A stretch of DNA of 39,670 bases from the NCBI GenBank assembly GCA_031404455.1, contig JANNHP010000287.1:1-39670 (forward strand), given 5' to 3'. Every line of letters begins with the position of its first letter. Position 1 is the first letter of the stretch. Below are positions 25,587-35,315 of this stretch, piece after piece. The translations under genes were made by a program, and so were the position numbers. The notes under the pieces were generated by a model. It searched no databases. It was not told the origin of the DNA and saw nothing but the letters and a program-made list of their open reading frames with translations. This DNA comes from JANNHP01 sp031404455. GTDB taxonomy: Bacteria > Planctomycetota > JAJSAM01 > JAJVHW01.

Positions 25587-25617
25587 CGGGGCGAGGCCCG
25601 CAAGACGGCACGAAGAA

Positions 25618-25652
25618 GGCCGGCGGCGACGCGATCGCGTCCGCCGCCGGCC
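25618..25652. terminator. Bidirectional terminator between convergent genes
   Basis: An 11-bp stem (GGCCGGCGGCG and its complement) encloses a further self-complementary segment around GCGATCGC. It lies between the stops of the plus-strand HEAT gene and the minus-strand small basic protein gene, and could serve both. Confidence 0.65.
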
Positions 25653-25685
25653 GTTCTGGCCGGGCTCGGGCTCGTCGGGGTCCGG

Positions 25686-25964
25686 CTACTTCTTCGCCTT
25701 CTTCGCGGCCGGAGCGGCTGCGGCCGGAGCCGCTGCCGCGCCGCCCGGCGCTGCTGCGGCTGCCGCGGCGTCGGCCTTGGGCTTCTCGACCTTCTTCTTG
25801 CCCTTCTGCTTGAAGACGGTGCGGACCTTCGGGAGACCGAGGACCTTGTCGCCGTCGGCCCACTTGCGCACCTTCTTGAGGCGCTCGATGCGCTCGGCGC
25901 GGGTCAGGACGTTACGGGCGCGGAGCTGTCCGCTCTTCACCTTGAGGCTTGGATCGATCGACAC
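25686..25964 (-). CDS. PVC-type small basic protein with Ala-rich tail
   Basis: A 92-residue basic protein. Its N-terminal half (SIDPSLKVKSGQLRARNVLT, then RAERIERLKKVRKW and DKVLGLPKVR) matches the small basic protein family described from Chlamydiae, Verrucomicrobia and Planctomycetes (TIGR04137 type), and is the best taxonomic marker in this window. The family is usually about 50-60 residues; here a tail of about 40 residues rich in Ala, Pro and Lys follows (KKAKK at the end). The role is not established; a ribosome- or RNA-associated function has been proposed from its size and charge. The start is GTG 25964, with GAGGAG 9 nt upstream. It is separated from pdxA by 64 nt on the same strand. 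Confidence 0.85.
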   Translation of the reverse strand: MSIDPSLKVKSGQLRARNVLTRAERIERLKKVRKWADGDKVLGLPKVRTVFKQKGKKKVEKPKADAAAAAAAPGGAAAAPAAAAPAAKKAKK

Positions 25965-26028
25965 GTCGGCTCTCCTCGTTGCGGGAAGCGGGGGAGTGTG
26001 ATGTTCGACCCGTGAAAGACCAAGGCTT

Positions 26029-26949
26029 TCATGCGCGACCGGCGGCGCGAGCCGCGAGACGCAGCGCGAGTCGCAGCGCGGCGGCCATGCTCCCGGGATC
26101 GGCGACGCCGCGGCCCGCGATGTCGCGAGCCGTGCCGTGGTCGGGCGAGGTCCGCGGCACGGGCAGGCCGAGCGTCACGTTCACGGCACCGCCGCCCTCC
26201 ACCGCCTTCAGCGCGGCGAGTCCCTGGTCGTGGTACATGGCGACGAAGCCGTCGAACGCCGATCGCGCGCGCGGCGCGAACGTCCCGTCGCCGGGCAAGG
26301 GCCCGCGGCAGTCGATGCCTCGCGCGCGGCAGTCCTCCACGGCCGGGGCGATCGTCTCCGCGTCCTCGGGACCGAAGAGCCCGCTCTCCCCCGCGTGGGG
26401 ATTGAGACCGAGCACCGCGATGCGCGGGCGATCGATGCCCCAGCCGCGCCTGAGTCCCGCGTCGAGGCGCGTGATCGTTGCGACGACGCGGTCCCGCGTG
26501 ACGGCGCGCGGCACGTCGGCGAGCCTGAGGTGCGTCGTGACGAGGGCGACGCGCAGCGTCTCTCCGGCGAGGAGCATCGTCGTCTCGACACCGCCGAGTC
26601 GCGCGCCGAGGAACTCCGTCTGGCCCGGGAACGTGAAGCCGACCGCGGCGAGCGCCGCCTTGTGGATCGGGGCGGTGACGATCGCGTCGGCCTCGCCGCG
26701 GACCGCCATGCGGCACGACTCCTCGAGCGCCCAGAGCGCCGACGCGTCGCCGCGCACGGGGGAATCGACGATCCGCTGCGGCAGGGCGACGCCGAGGCGC
26801 TTCGCCGTCTCCTCGAGGAGCGCACGTTCGCCGAGCAGGACGACGTCGGCGCCGTCGGCGGCCCCAGCGGCGAGCGCCTTCAGCGCGACCTCGGTGCCGA
26901 CTCCGTTCGGATCGCCCTGCGTGACGACGATCCGCGGGCACGCCGTCAC
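26029..26949 (-). CDS. pdxA: 4-hydroxythreonine-4-phosphate dehydrogenase
   Basis: PdxA oxidises 4-phosphohydroxy-L-threonine with NAD in the DXP-dependent pathway to pyridoxal phosphate (vitamin B6); it is a cytoplasmic dimer. The 306-residue protein shows VTQGDPNGVGTEVALKAL at the N-terminus, IVTAPIHKAALAAVGF, and TTHLRLADVP. These are followed by NPHAGESGLFGPEDAE, PGDGTFAP, MYHDQGLAALKAV, and NVTLGLPVPRTSPDHGTARD. The three metal-binding His residues are those in TTH, NPH and MYH. The GTG start at 26949 overlaps the stop of the upstream VWA gene by four bases (GTGA), although the two products have no known link. The frame stays open far upstream, but only from 26949 does the protein resemble PdxA. 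Confidence 0.95.
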   Translation of the reverse strand: MTACPRIVVTQGDPNGVGTEVALKALAAGAADGADVVLLGERALLEETAKRLGVALPQRIVDSPVRGDASALWALEESCRMAVRGEADAIVTAPIHKAALAAVGFTFPGQTEFLGARLGGVETTMLLAGETLRVALVTTHLRLADVPRAVTRDRVVATITRLDAGLRRGWGIDRPRIAVLGLNPHAGESGLFGPEDAETIAPAVEDCRARGIDCRGPLPGDGTFAPRARSAFDGFVAMYHDQGLAALKAVEGGGAVNVTLGLPVPRTSPDHGTARDIAGRGVADPGSMAAALRLALRLAARAAGRA

Positions 26950-29462
26950 GAGTCCCGCCTCGCCGCGCGGCGGAGCGCGGCTTCCGCGAGGAGCAGCCCC
27001 GCCGCACAGGCCACGAACGGGAGTTCGCGAGGCACCTCGTGCCGCACGGGTTCGCCGTCTCGCGGCGCGGGGATCTTCTCGACGAGTCGCGCGCCCGACT
27101 CGGCCGCGATCCGCTGCGCCGCGTCGGCGAGGAGAGGGCGCTCGCCCGCGGACGCTGCGATCGTGCGCCGCGGCGCGCCGTCGGGCGCGGTGAAGGTGCC
27201 CGCGTAGACGCCGGCCGGCGGCATCGCCGAGAGTTCCGCGATCGACTCGTCGCCGCGGTCCTCGCAGCGCGCGGCGATCGCCGATCCGGCGCGCAGCGCG
27301 TCGAGATGGAGCGTGCCGCCCGCGGGCGAGTCGATGCGAACGAACGCGCGACCGTCGTCGGCCTCGACGAACGTCGCGGCGGCCGCCTCCGCGGGCGGGG
27401 CCGGCGGTTCGACGAGTCCGCGCACGAGTTGCGCGACGAACTGCGACGCCGCGGGCCAGCGGCGAAACTCCGTCGCATCGGCGGACACGATTCCCGCGGA
27501 GATCACGGCGACGCGGCCGAGCGCGGCGCGGCCGAGCGTCAGCGCGGGCGCGCCGTCGTCCCACGCGAGGACGACCTGCGACACCGGCCGCGGCGGCGTC
27601 GTCTCCGCGAACGGCAGCGCCGGCCACTGCGACGACGAGAGCCCGGCGAGGAACGCGGCGGGCGTCGCGACGTGCGGCTTCTTCGCGACGGGGACCTCGG
27701 GCGGCTTCGGCTCGGACGGCTTTCCGAGATCGGCCACCGGGGCGTCCGCGGGCGGTGCCGGAAGGTCCTCGGCGTCGACCTTCGGACGCGCCTTCTTCGC
27801 GTCGTCGCGCTTCTGCGTCGTGAACCGCTTCGTGTCGAGCGTGATGATCTCGGGGAGACGCGCGGGGTCGCGTGCGACGTACATCTTGCCGTGTCCCCAG
27901 CCGGCGAGCAGCGCGAGCAGGTTGCCGTCGGCGTCGTCGCCCACGGCGATGGTGCTGAGCGTCACGCCCTGCGACGCGCCGCCGAGGACGAGATCGCGGA
28001 AGACGGCGGGGCGCGTCTCGCCGTCGGTGACGAGCACCACGTGCCGGATGCCGCACGGCTGCTCGAGGATCTTCCGGTAGCCCGCCTTCAGCGCCGGGAA
28101 GAAGTTGGTGCCGCCGGTCGCGCGAAGTCCCGCGATCCGGCGATAGAGGAACTGGAGGTCGACGGCGTCCTGGAACGGCGCGATCTCCCGCGCGTCGTCG
28201 TCGAAGGCGTAGACCGAGACCCTGTCCGACGGGGAGAGCGCGCCCGCCGCCGCGATCGCGGACTGCTGCGCCATCGCGAGCTTCGTCCCCGCCATGCTGC
28301 CGGACGTGTCGATGACGAGCAGCAGCGCGACGCGCAGCGCCTCCTTCTCGCCCTCGTCGATGGCGGGCTTCGGCGTCGCGGGGTCCGGCTTCTTCACGGG
28401 CGGGGGAGGTGCCGGCGGCTCCGGCGGCGGGACCGGCGGCTCCGGCGGGACGACCGGCAGGAGGGCATCGAGCGCGCCGCCGCGCAGTCGCGAGAGCCCC
28501 GAGCGACCCTCTCCGCCGAGGACGAGGAGTCCGGCGCCGGCGCGGACTCGCGCGACGATCGCCGGCGCGAGCGGACCGCCCGTCACGCCGGGACCGAGCA
28601 CGATCGCGGCGCAGCGGTCGATGTCCTCGGGCGCGAGATCCGCCGCGCTCACGTCGGCGACGTCGAGCCCCTGCAGGCGGAGCATCGCGACGAGATCGCG
28701 CGACGCGACGTCGCCGGTGACGACGAGGACTCGCGGCGCGCCCGCGACGTCGAGGATCTGCGCCGCCGGGAGGCGTCCCGCGATCGTCGCGACGACCACG
28801 TGCGTCCCCGCGGCGAGATCGAGCGCGGGCGTCGTCGCGCGGTGCGCGCCAGGCGGCACCGAGACGACGGTCGCGCGGCCGTCCACCTCGAGGCGGGCCT
28901 CGCTGTCGCCGAGCGGTTCGTCGCCGGAATCGAGCGTGAGGACGACCGGGACTCCCTCGACCGCGCCCGAGGGCGCCACGATCCGGGGCGCGTCCGCGAG
29001 CGGCGCCGGGGCGTCGTCGGCGCGCAGACCGACGACGGACCGCGCGATCCCCGTTCCTCCGCGCAGCGCGCGGACGGCGGGGCCGAGGTCCCGTCCGCGG
29101 CCCACGTCGGAACCGGTCGCAAGGACGAGTTCCGCCGGACGGTCCGGATCGCGCGCGGCGCGGAGAGTCTCCAGCGCGGTTGCGGCATCGGCCGCCGCCG
29201 ACGGCCACCGCACGGCGAGCGATGCGTCCGACGTCTCGAAGCCGTCGTGCGCCGCGAGGAGCGTCCGTCCCTCGACGCGCGACTCGCTGCGGCTCACCGG
29301 CGAGAACGCCGCGAAGACGGCGAGTCCCACCGCCGCGCCGCGCGCGAGTGCGGCGCCGAGCGCTGCGAACCGTCGCGCCGACGAGAGGGCGCGCGCCGTC
29401 ACCAGAGCGACGACGACGCCCGCGATGCCCGCGGCCGCCCAGGCGACCGGTGCCGCTTCCAA
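26946..29462 (-). CDS. Membrane protein with von Willebrand factor A domain
   Basis: An 838-residue protein. Two hydrophobic segments lie near the N-terminus (about 9-25 and 43-54), and another near the C-terminus (about 812-828), so the body is probably periplasmic. A glutamine-amidotransferase-like segment is suggested near 230-330 (APRVLVVTGDVASRDLVAML, GAGLLVLGGEGRSG). The VWA domain runs about 375-560: LLVIDTSGSM gives the DxSxS metal site, TGGTNFFPAL supplies the Thr, and VLVTDGETRP the Asp. This organisation is like the BatA/planctomycete VWA membrane proteins, whose role is largely unknown; VWA domains bind protein partners through a metal ion. It follows the NPCBM gene by 4 nt and overlaps pdxA, so the three form an operon. 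Confidence 0.85.
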   Translation of the reverse strand: MEAAPVAWAAAGIAGVVVALVTARALSSARRFAALGAALARGAAVGLAVFAAFSPVSRSESRVEGRTLLAAHDGFETSDASLAVRWPSAAADAATALETLRAARDPDRPAELVLATGSDVGRGRDLGPAVRALRGGTGIARSVVGLRADDAPAPLADAPRIVAPSGAVEGVPVVLTLDSGDEPLGDSEARLEVDGRATVVSVPPGAHRATTPALDLAAGTHVVVATIAGRLPAAQILDVAGAPRVLVVTGDVASRDLVAMLRLQGLDVADVSAADLAPEDIDRCAAIVLGPGVTGGPLAPAIVARVRAGAGLLVLGGEGRSGLSRLRGGALDALLPVVPPEPPVPPPEPPAPPPPVKKPDPATPKPAIDEGEKEALRVALLLVIDTSGSMAGTKLAMAQQSAIAAAGALSPSDRVSVYAFDDDAREIAPFQDAVDLQFLYRRIAGLRATGGTNFFPALKAGYRKILEQPCGIRHVVLVTDGETRPAVFRDLVLGGASQGVTLSTIAVGDDADGNLLALLAGWGHGKMYVARDPARLPEIITLDTKRFTTQKRDDAKKARPKVDAEDLPAPPADAPVADLGKPSEPKPPEVPVAKKPHVATPAAFLAGLSSSQWPALPFAETTPPRPVSQVVLAWDDGAPALTLGRAALGRVAVISAGIVSADATEFRRWPAASQFVAQLVRGLVEPPAPPAEAAAATFVEADDGRAFVRIDSPAGGTLHLDALRAGSAIAARCEDRGDESIAELSAMPPAGVYAGTFTAPDGAPRRTIAASAGERPLLADAAQRIAAESGARLVEKIPAPRDGEPVRHEVPRELPFVACAAGLLLAEAALRRAARRDS

Positions 29463-29466
29463 GGCG

Positions 29467-30717
29467 CTACCGCACCAGCATCGCGCCGAGCCAGTCGGCT
29501 TCGTCGGCGATGGGCCAGGGGTCGTCCGCGTCGCCCGAGAGCACGCGCAGCGTCAGCGACTTCGCGCCCTTCACGTCGATCCGCGGGACCTCGACGGGGC
29601 TCGCCTTCCCGCGCACGTCGGCCGCGCCGGAGCGCAGGAACCCGCTCGACCACTTCGTCTTCCCGTCGACGAGCACCTCGAACACGACGCCTCCGAGCGG
29701 GCCGGCACCGTCGTCGAGTCCCGCCCACGCGCGCAGTTCCGAGAACTTGCCGTCGAGGTCCCACGTCATCGACGTGCCGGAGTAGACGCCGATCCCCTTG
29801 ACCCAGGTGCGCCCGCCGCTCGTCAACGACCGGCCGCCGAACGAGCGGTCGAGGCGCGGCGCGTAGAGCACCGACGGATCGCCCGCCGCAGGCTTCCAGA
29901 AGGGCGCGATCTCCGTCTTCGCGGCGGGAAGGTCCGAGAGATACGCGAACCGGTCGGACACGACGTGCGCGGCGACGACGTCGGCGAGCGCCGCGTTCAC
30001 GTCGAACCCGGCGAGACTCTTCATCCTGAGGCGTCCCTCGGCCACCGTGGGCCCGGCACCGATCACCTGCGATCCGTCGCGCAGCACGACGACGAGGAGG
30101 GTTCCCGCGGGGCGCTTCCCGGCGTCGCCGGTCACGCGCACGGCGGTGACCCGTTCGTAAGCGACCGGCACGCTCTCGCCCGCCGCGTTCTCCACGGTGA
30201 CGGCCTTGCCCCCGAACGACTGGATCGTGCAGGCGATGCGGTCGCCTCCCTCGAGGTGAACGACGTCGGTCGTCTCGGCGGAGTGGAGGTCCGGCGGTTC
30301 GGGCATCAGAGAGAGACGGCGCAGGAACCGCACGCTCGCCATCCGGTCGATCGGGACCTTGACGCTGCCGAGCAGCGGCGAGGCGAGCGTGAGGCCGTGC
30401 TCGTCGCCGTCCTTGATCTCGCCGTGCAGCGTCTCGCCGGTGGCGAGGTCGATCGCGACCTCGGTCGGCGTCCAGGCCGGAGACGGGTCGAGCGGCGTCG
30501 GGAACCCGATCGCGATGACGTCGGCGAGAGGGACCTTCACCTCGCCGCCCGCCGCAGCGAGCAGGATCTCGCCGTCGGCAATCGACGCGAGGCGTTGCGC
30601 CGCGACGGCGTCGCCGGTCACGCGCTCCACGCGGATCGGCGCGTCACCGGCCGCGCGCGCGGCGCCGGCCGGGACCATCAGCGCGGCCGCGAGGGCGAGG
30701 AACATCGTGCGTCGCAT
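29467..30717 (-). CDS. Exported NPCBM-domain protein
   Basis: A 416-residue protein with a signal peptide (FLALAAALMVPAGAARA). The first half is beta-rich and repeats a phrase type also seen in the genes at 8266 and 24342 (ADGEILLAAAGGEVKVPLAD, then HLEGGDRIACTIQSFGGKAV). The last ~130 residues are an NPCBM domain, a carbohydrate-binding-module-like fold named for its position in glycosidases. Marks are TWVKGIGVYSGTSMTWDLDG, AWAGLDDGAG, VFEVLVDGKTKWSSGFLRSG, and the final ADEADWLGAMLV. No catalytic domain is present. ATG 30717 is supported by TACGAT 7 nt upstream. It is followed by the VWA gene after 4 nt, so a cell-surface or periplasmic sugar-binding job alongside that protein is plausible. 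Confidence 0.88.
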   Translation of the reverse strand: MRRTMFLALAAALMVPAGAARAAGDAPIRVERVTGDAVAAQRLASIADGEILLAAAGGEVKVPLADVIAIGFPTPLDPSPAWTPTEVAIDLATGETLHGEIKDGDEHGLTLASPLLGSVKVPIDRMASVRFLRRLSLMPEPPDLHSAETTDVVHLEGGDRIACTIQSFGGKAVTVENAAGESVPVAYERVTAVRVTGDAGKRPAGTLLVVVLRDGSQVIGAGPTVAEGRLRMKSLAGFDVNAALADVVAAHVVSDRFAYLSDLPAAKTEIAPFWKPAAGDPSVLYAPRLDRSFGGRSLTSGGRTWVKGIGVYSGTSMTWDLDGKFSELRAWAGLDDGAGPLGGVVFEVLVDGKTKWSSGFLRSGAADVRGKASPVEVPRIDVKGAKSLTLRVLSGDADDPWPIADEADWLGAMLVR

Positions 30718-30724
30718 GGCTCGG

Positions 30725-30730
30725 ATCGTA
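30725..30730 (-). promoter_or_regulatory. Candidate -10 element, leaderless start of NPCBM-VWA-pdxA operon
   Basis: TACGAT on the minus strand ends 7 nt before ATG 30717, with no Shine-Dalgarno. This is the same hexamer and distance as at purD. No -35 is evident. Confidence 0.45.
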
Positions 30731-30769
30731 ACACCCCCGGCACGCTTCCCGAGGGGCGGCGGGGTCGAG

Positions 30770-30790
30770 GGCCCGGCGGCGGTCCGGGCC
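30770..30790 (-). terminator. Hairpin after the carboxypeptidase-regulatory-like gene
   Basis: A 7-bp GC stem (GGCCCGG/CCGGGCC) with a 7-nt loop lies 28 nt past the stop at 30819. It is short and lacks a U-tract, so is only a candidate. Confidence 0.4.
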
Positions 30791-30818
30791 TGCGGTCGCT
30801 CGAGCGGGGGTGCGGGCC

Positions 30819-33044
30819 TCACCGGCCCCGGGAGACCGTGAACGTCACATTCTCCGCCGCGTCCGCGACGGTGAACCGCGACTCGCCCCCGCTGTCGAGC
30901 TTCACGACCACGACGACGGCGCCGAGCGGACCGTCGTCGAACTGCCAACTCCCTTCGCTCCCGGTTCCGCCGGACCGGGACGACGTGGTCGCGCCGTCCT
31001 CGCCCGGTGCTGTTCGCTCCAGGTGGACCACCGCGTCGTCGACGGGCGCACCGGTCGCGTCGCGAAGCGTGACGCGTAACCTGCGCGCCGGCTCCAGGCG
31101 AACGACGAGTTCCCTCCCGGATTCCGGAATGTCGAGCGCGAGGTGTGTCCACACCGGATGCCCGGCCGCGGAGACCGCGACGCGCAGACGACCGGTGCGA
31201 ATCTCTTGGAACGCGAACCTGCCGTCGCGGGTCGTCAGGACCGGCGGTCCGCTGACAGTGATCCAGTCGTCCGCGACGTCCGGCTGCGAAAGCTGAACGC
31301 ACGCGTTCGCGACCGGGTTCCCGGCACCGTCGACGACGGTCCCGCCGAACGGCCGTGGGGCGGGCACGTCCAGCACGACGACGCGACGCTCGCCCGCGGC
31401 GAGCGAGATCTCACGGTCGGCGTGAACGGTTCCGACGATGTCGAGCAGACGGAGGCGAACGGGTACCGCCGAGCGCAGCCCCGAGACGACGAACTGCGGC
31501 CTGTCGCGGGCCTCGAGACGGATACTTGCGGAGCGCCCGTCCGGCGAACCCTCCGCCACGGCAGACGCCCCGCCCGTCAGCGAAGCGATCTCGTCGTACT
31601 TCCCCCGCGGCGAGTCGAAGAGGGCCCCCGGCGAGCTGAGATCCAGACGGAACGTGCTGAGTCGCAGATTCGGCCCGCCGTTCACCTTCACCTCCAGCAC
31701 CGCGGCGCGAGAGAGGACGACGTCGATCGGCTCTGCGGCGCCCGTCGTCACGTCGAGCGGCGCGGAAACGAATCCGTTCGCACCCACATGCACACGCGGC
31801 GGATCGCCCCAGACGCGCAGCGTCGCGCGGCCTTCGCCGTCCGTCGGCGCGCCGGAGACGACCTGGTGCGCCTCGACGGCGATCGCGCCGGAGACCGGCT
31901 GGCCGTCGACGTCGCGGACGCGAACCTCGACGGTTCGTACGTCCGCGAGGCGCACTTCGCCGAGGTCTCGCGACGACTCGCTCGTGGCGTCGATCGGCGT
32001 GCGGCGCTCCGCCCGGCCGTCGGCATCCGTGACCGTCACCGCGAGCGACCGCGGATCGAGGAACGGCGCGCACACCACGAAACGGCCGTCCGCGCCGGAC
32101 TTCGTCTGAGATGCAAATTCGCCCGTGGCGTGCGTGCCGGACAGCACGACGACAGCGTTCACGACCGGCGTCCGTTCCGAAGTCACGACCCGGCCCGTGA
32201 ACCGAGGCAGGGCGAGAAGATCGAGGAACACGCCCTGCGCGGGGACGTCGGTCTCGACGAACCGGTACGGGTGCGCCCTCGTGTCCCGGAACACGAAGCC
32301 CTGCGGGATCACGACGTGCACGCCGCGGCCCGGCGAGAGGCCGGTGAACACGAAGCGTCCGTCGGCGTCCGTCCGAGCCGGCACGTTCGACGTCCACAGA
32401 CCCCGGCCGGCGCCGAGCCGCGCCGACACCGCGGGCGGAAGGGCGTCGGACGCGCACCACGGCGTTCCGTCCGAGAGCGCGAGTCTCACTTCGACGGACT
32501 CGCGGGGTGCGAGGCCGTCCACGCGCACGACGCCCTCGACCGAGGCGTTGGCCGGCACGACAACCTCGTGCACCGAGGCGCCGGCCGGGATCTCCGTCCA
32601 CACCAGCGGGTGACTTGGTGCAGCGACTACGGCCTTGCGTGCCGCTTCGGACCACGGGAGTTCAACAGCCCCCTCGACGCCCGCATCGCCAGAGCACTCG
32701 ACGATCTCGTCGTGCCAAGCGACGACGTGCGTCCCGGCGGTGGACAGGCCGTCCGCGCGCCGGACGCGGATCTGCATCGACGACGTCGCGGCAGGCGCCG
32801 CCGGCGCCTCGTGCGAGTCGCTCTCAGCCGTCCGTTCGTCCGGGCGCTCGCGGCGCTGGGAGCGGTTTGGATCTTCTCCGGGCGCGGCGACGTCAGCGTG
32901 GTCGTCGCGCACCGTGACGGCTGGCCCCGCCGGGTCGCGCGCGGCGCCCCTCGTCACGAACCAGATCGCGCCTGCGGCGAGCAGCGAGAGGACGAGTGCG
33001 GCCGCCCGGGTCTTCTGCCTCGACCTGGGCGCATTCTTGTTCAT
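30819..33044 (-). CDS. Membrane-anchored protein of carboxypeptidase-regulatory-like repeats
   Basis: A 741-residue protein with a basic N-terminus and one membrane segment (about 12-32, AAALVLSLLAAGAIWFV), then a body of repeated beta-sandwich units of carboxypeptidase-regulatory-like (Ig-fold) type. Typical phrases recur: VRVDGLAPRESVEVRLALSD, RVVTSERTPVVNAVVVLSGT, VRVRDVDGQPVSGAIAVEAH, and TVVDGAGNPVANACVQLSQP. Each is followed by a DGRF(V/A)F-type strand. No catalytic residues are seen; such repeats are structural or adhesive extracytoplasmic modules. The ATG at 33044 is preferred over GTG 33056 because GGGAG lies 5 nt upstream. It is divergent from the groEL operon, with a 254-base gap holding a dyad at 33132-33146. 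Confidence 0.85.
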   Translation of the reverse strand: MNKNAPRSRQKTRAAALVLSLLAAGAIWFVTRGAARDPAGPAVTVRDDHADVAAPGEDPNRSQRRERPDERTAESDSHEAPAAPAATSSMQIRVRRADGLSTAGTHVVAWHDEIVECSGDAGVEGAVELPWSEAARKAVVAAPSHPLVWTEIPAGASVHEVVVPANASVEGVVRVDGLAPRESVEVRLALSDGTPWCASDALPPAVSARLGAGRGLWTSNVPARTDADGRFVFTGLSPGRGVHVVIPQGFVFRDTRAHPYRFVETDVPAQGVFLDLLALPRFTGRVVTSERTPVVNAVVVLSGTHATGEFASQTKSGADGRFVVCAPFLDPRSLAVTVTDADGRAERRTPIDATSESSRDLGEVRLADVRTVEVRVRDVDGQPVSGAIAVEAHQVVSGAPTDGEGRATLRVWGDPPRVHVGANGFVSAPLDVTTGAAEPIDVVLSRAAVLEVKVNGGPNLRLSTFRLDLSSPGALFDSPRGKYDEIASLTGGASAVAEGSPDGRSASIRLEARDRPQFVVSGLRSAVPVRLRLLDIVGTVHADREISLAAGERRVVVLDVPAPRPFGGTVVDGAGNPVANACVQLSQPDVADDWITVSGPPVLTTRDGRFAFQEIRTGRLRVAVSAAGHPVWTHLALDIPESGRELVVRLEPARRLRVTLRDATGAPVDDAVVHLERTAPGEDGATTSSRSGGTGSEGSWQFDDGPLGAVVVVVKLDSGGESRFTVADAAENVTFTVSRGR

Positions 33045-33131
33045 GTGTGCTCCCACACTACTGCCCGCGGATGGGCACGCCGTCGCATGGCGGCGGCACC
33101 CGCGCCTTCCTCGCCGACCACGGCCGCGGCT

Positions 33132-33146
33132 CTGTCAACGTGACAG
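33132..33146. promoter_or_regulatory. Dyad in the divergent region upstream of groEL
   Basis: CTGTCA-ACG-TGACAG is a perfect 6-bp dyad lying between the divergent repeat-protein and groEL genes. It includes TTGACA on the minus strand, so it may be a -35 element or an operator. It does not match the CIRCE heat-shock operator. Apart from it, nothing certain is seen in this gap. Confidence 0.3.
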
Positions 33147-33298
33147 CCCCGCGTCCCGTCCGGAGCGCGCGCTGCCACGCTGGCACTCTCCGACAGGCTC
33201 GTCCCAGGCTCGGGACGGCGGCATGCCGGCTGCTATTGGACCTGGGGCCGATTCCCTTTCAAGCGGTCGCGTTCACACACGCGGCAAGGAGTCTCCGG

Positions 33299-34923
<1,625 letters not shown>

Positions 34924-34924
<1 letters not shown>

Positions 34925-34950
34925 CGAATTCGGCGAGGCGCCGAATTCGT
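34924..34950. repeat. Perfect palindrome, copy 2, between groEL and groES
   Basis: Arms of 12 bp (ACGAATTCGGCG and its complement) enclose AGG. The element begins at the last base of the groEL stop codon. The length (27 bp) and loop are the same as the copy in the FmdB-type gene (38843-38869). It could form an RNA hairpin that separates groEL and groES expression. Confidence 0.85.
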
Positions 34951-34974
34951 GAGTAAGACACTTAGGAGACGCAC

Positions 34975-35265
34975 ATGAAGCTCAAGCCATTGAACGACCG
35001 CGTGATCGTGACGCCCCTCGCGGCGGAAGAGAAGACCGCGGGCGGCGTGATCCTTCCGGACAACGCGAAAGAGAAGCCCAACAAGGGCAAGGTCGTGGCC
35101 ACCGGCCCCGGCAAAACCCTGGACGACGGCAAGCGCGTGGTGCTCGCCGTGAAGAACGGCGACGTCGTCTACTACGGCAAGTACTCCGGCACCGAGGTCA
35201 AGGTCGCGGGCGAGGAGTTCAAGATCCTCCGCGAAGAGGACATCCTCGGAGTGGAAGAGAAGTAG
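34975..35265 (+). CDS. groES: Co-chaperonin GroES
   Basis: A 96-residue co-chaperonin that caps the GroEL cavity as a heptameric lid. It has the standard opening KLKPLNDRVIVTPLAAEEKT, the mobile loop with GGVILPDNAKEKP that docks on GroEL, VVATGPGK, and the closing YGKYSGTEVKVAGEEFKILR plus EEDILG. Its length is normal. AGGAG precedes ATG by 7 nt. It lies between two groEL genes, 50 nt after the first and 50 nt before the second, so it could serve both chaperonins. Confidence 0.97.
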   Translation: MKLKPLNDRVIVTPLAAEEKTAGGVILPDNAKEKPNKGKVVATGPGKTLDDGKRVVLAVKNGDVVYYGKYSGTEVKVAGEEFKILREEDILGVEEK

Positions 35266-35315
35266 CCGTCGCCGTCAGTCCCCTCGTGATGCATACGACT
35301 CAGGAGCAATGATCC

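Noticed and set aside
32996..33298. N-terminal extension of GroEL copy 1
   Set aside because: Chaperonin homology starts at ATG 33299, which has AAGGAG upstream; the extension overlaps the divergent gene and has no homology.
33045..33298. A CIRCE (HrcA) operator before groEL
   Set aside because: GGCACTC near 33181 resembles half of CIRCE, but the matching GAGTGC half is absent. Only the unrelated CTGTCA/TGACAG dyad was found.
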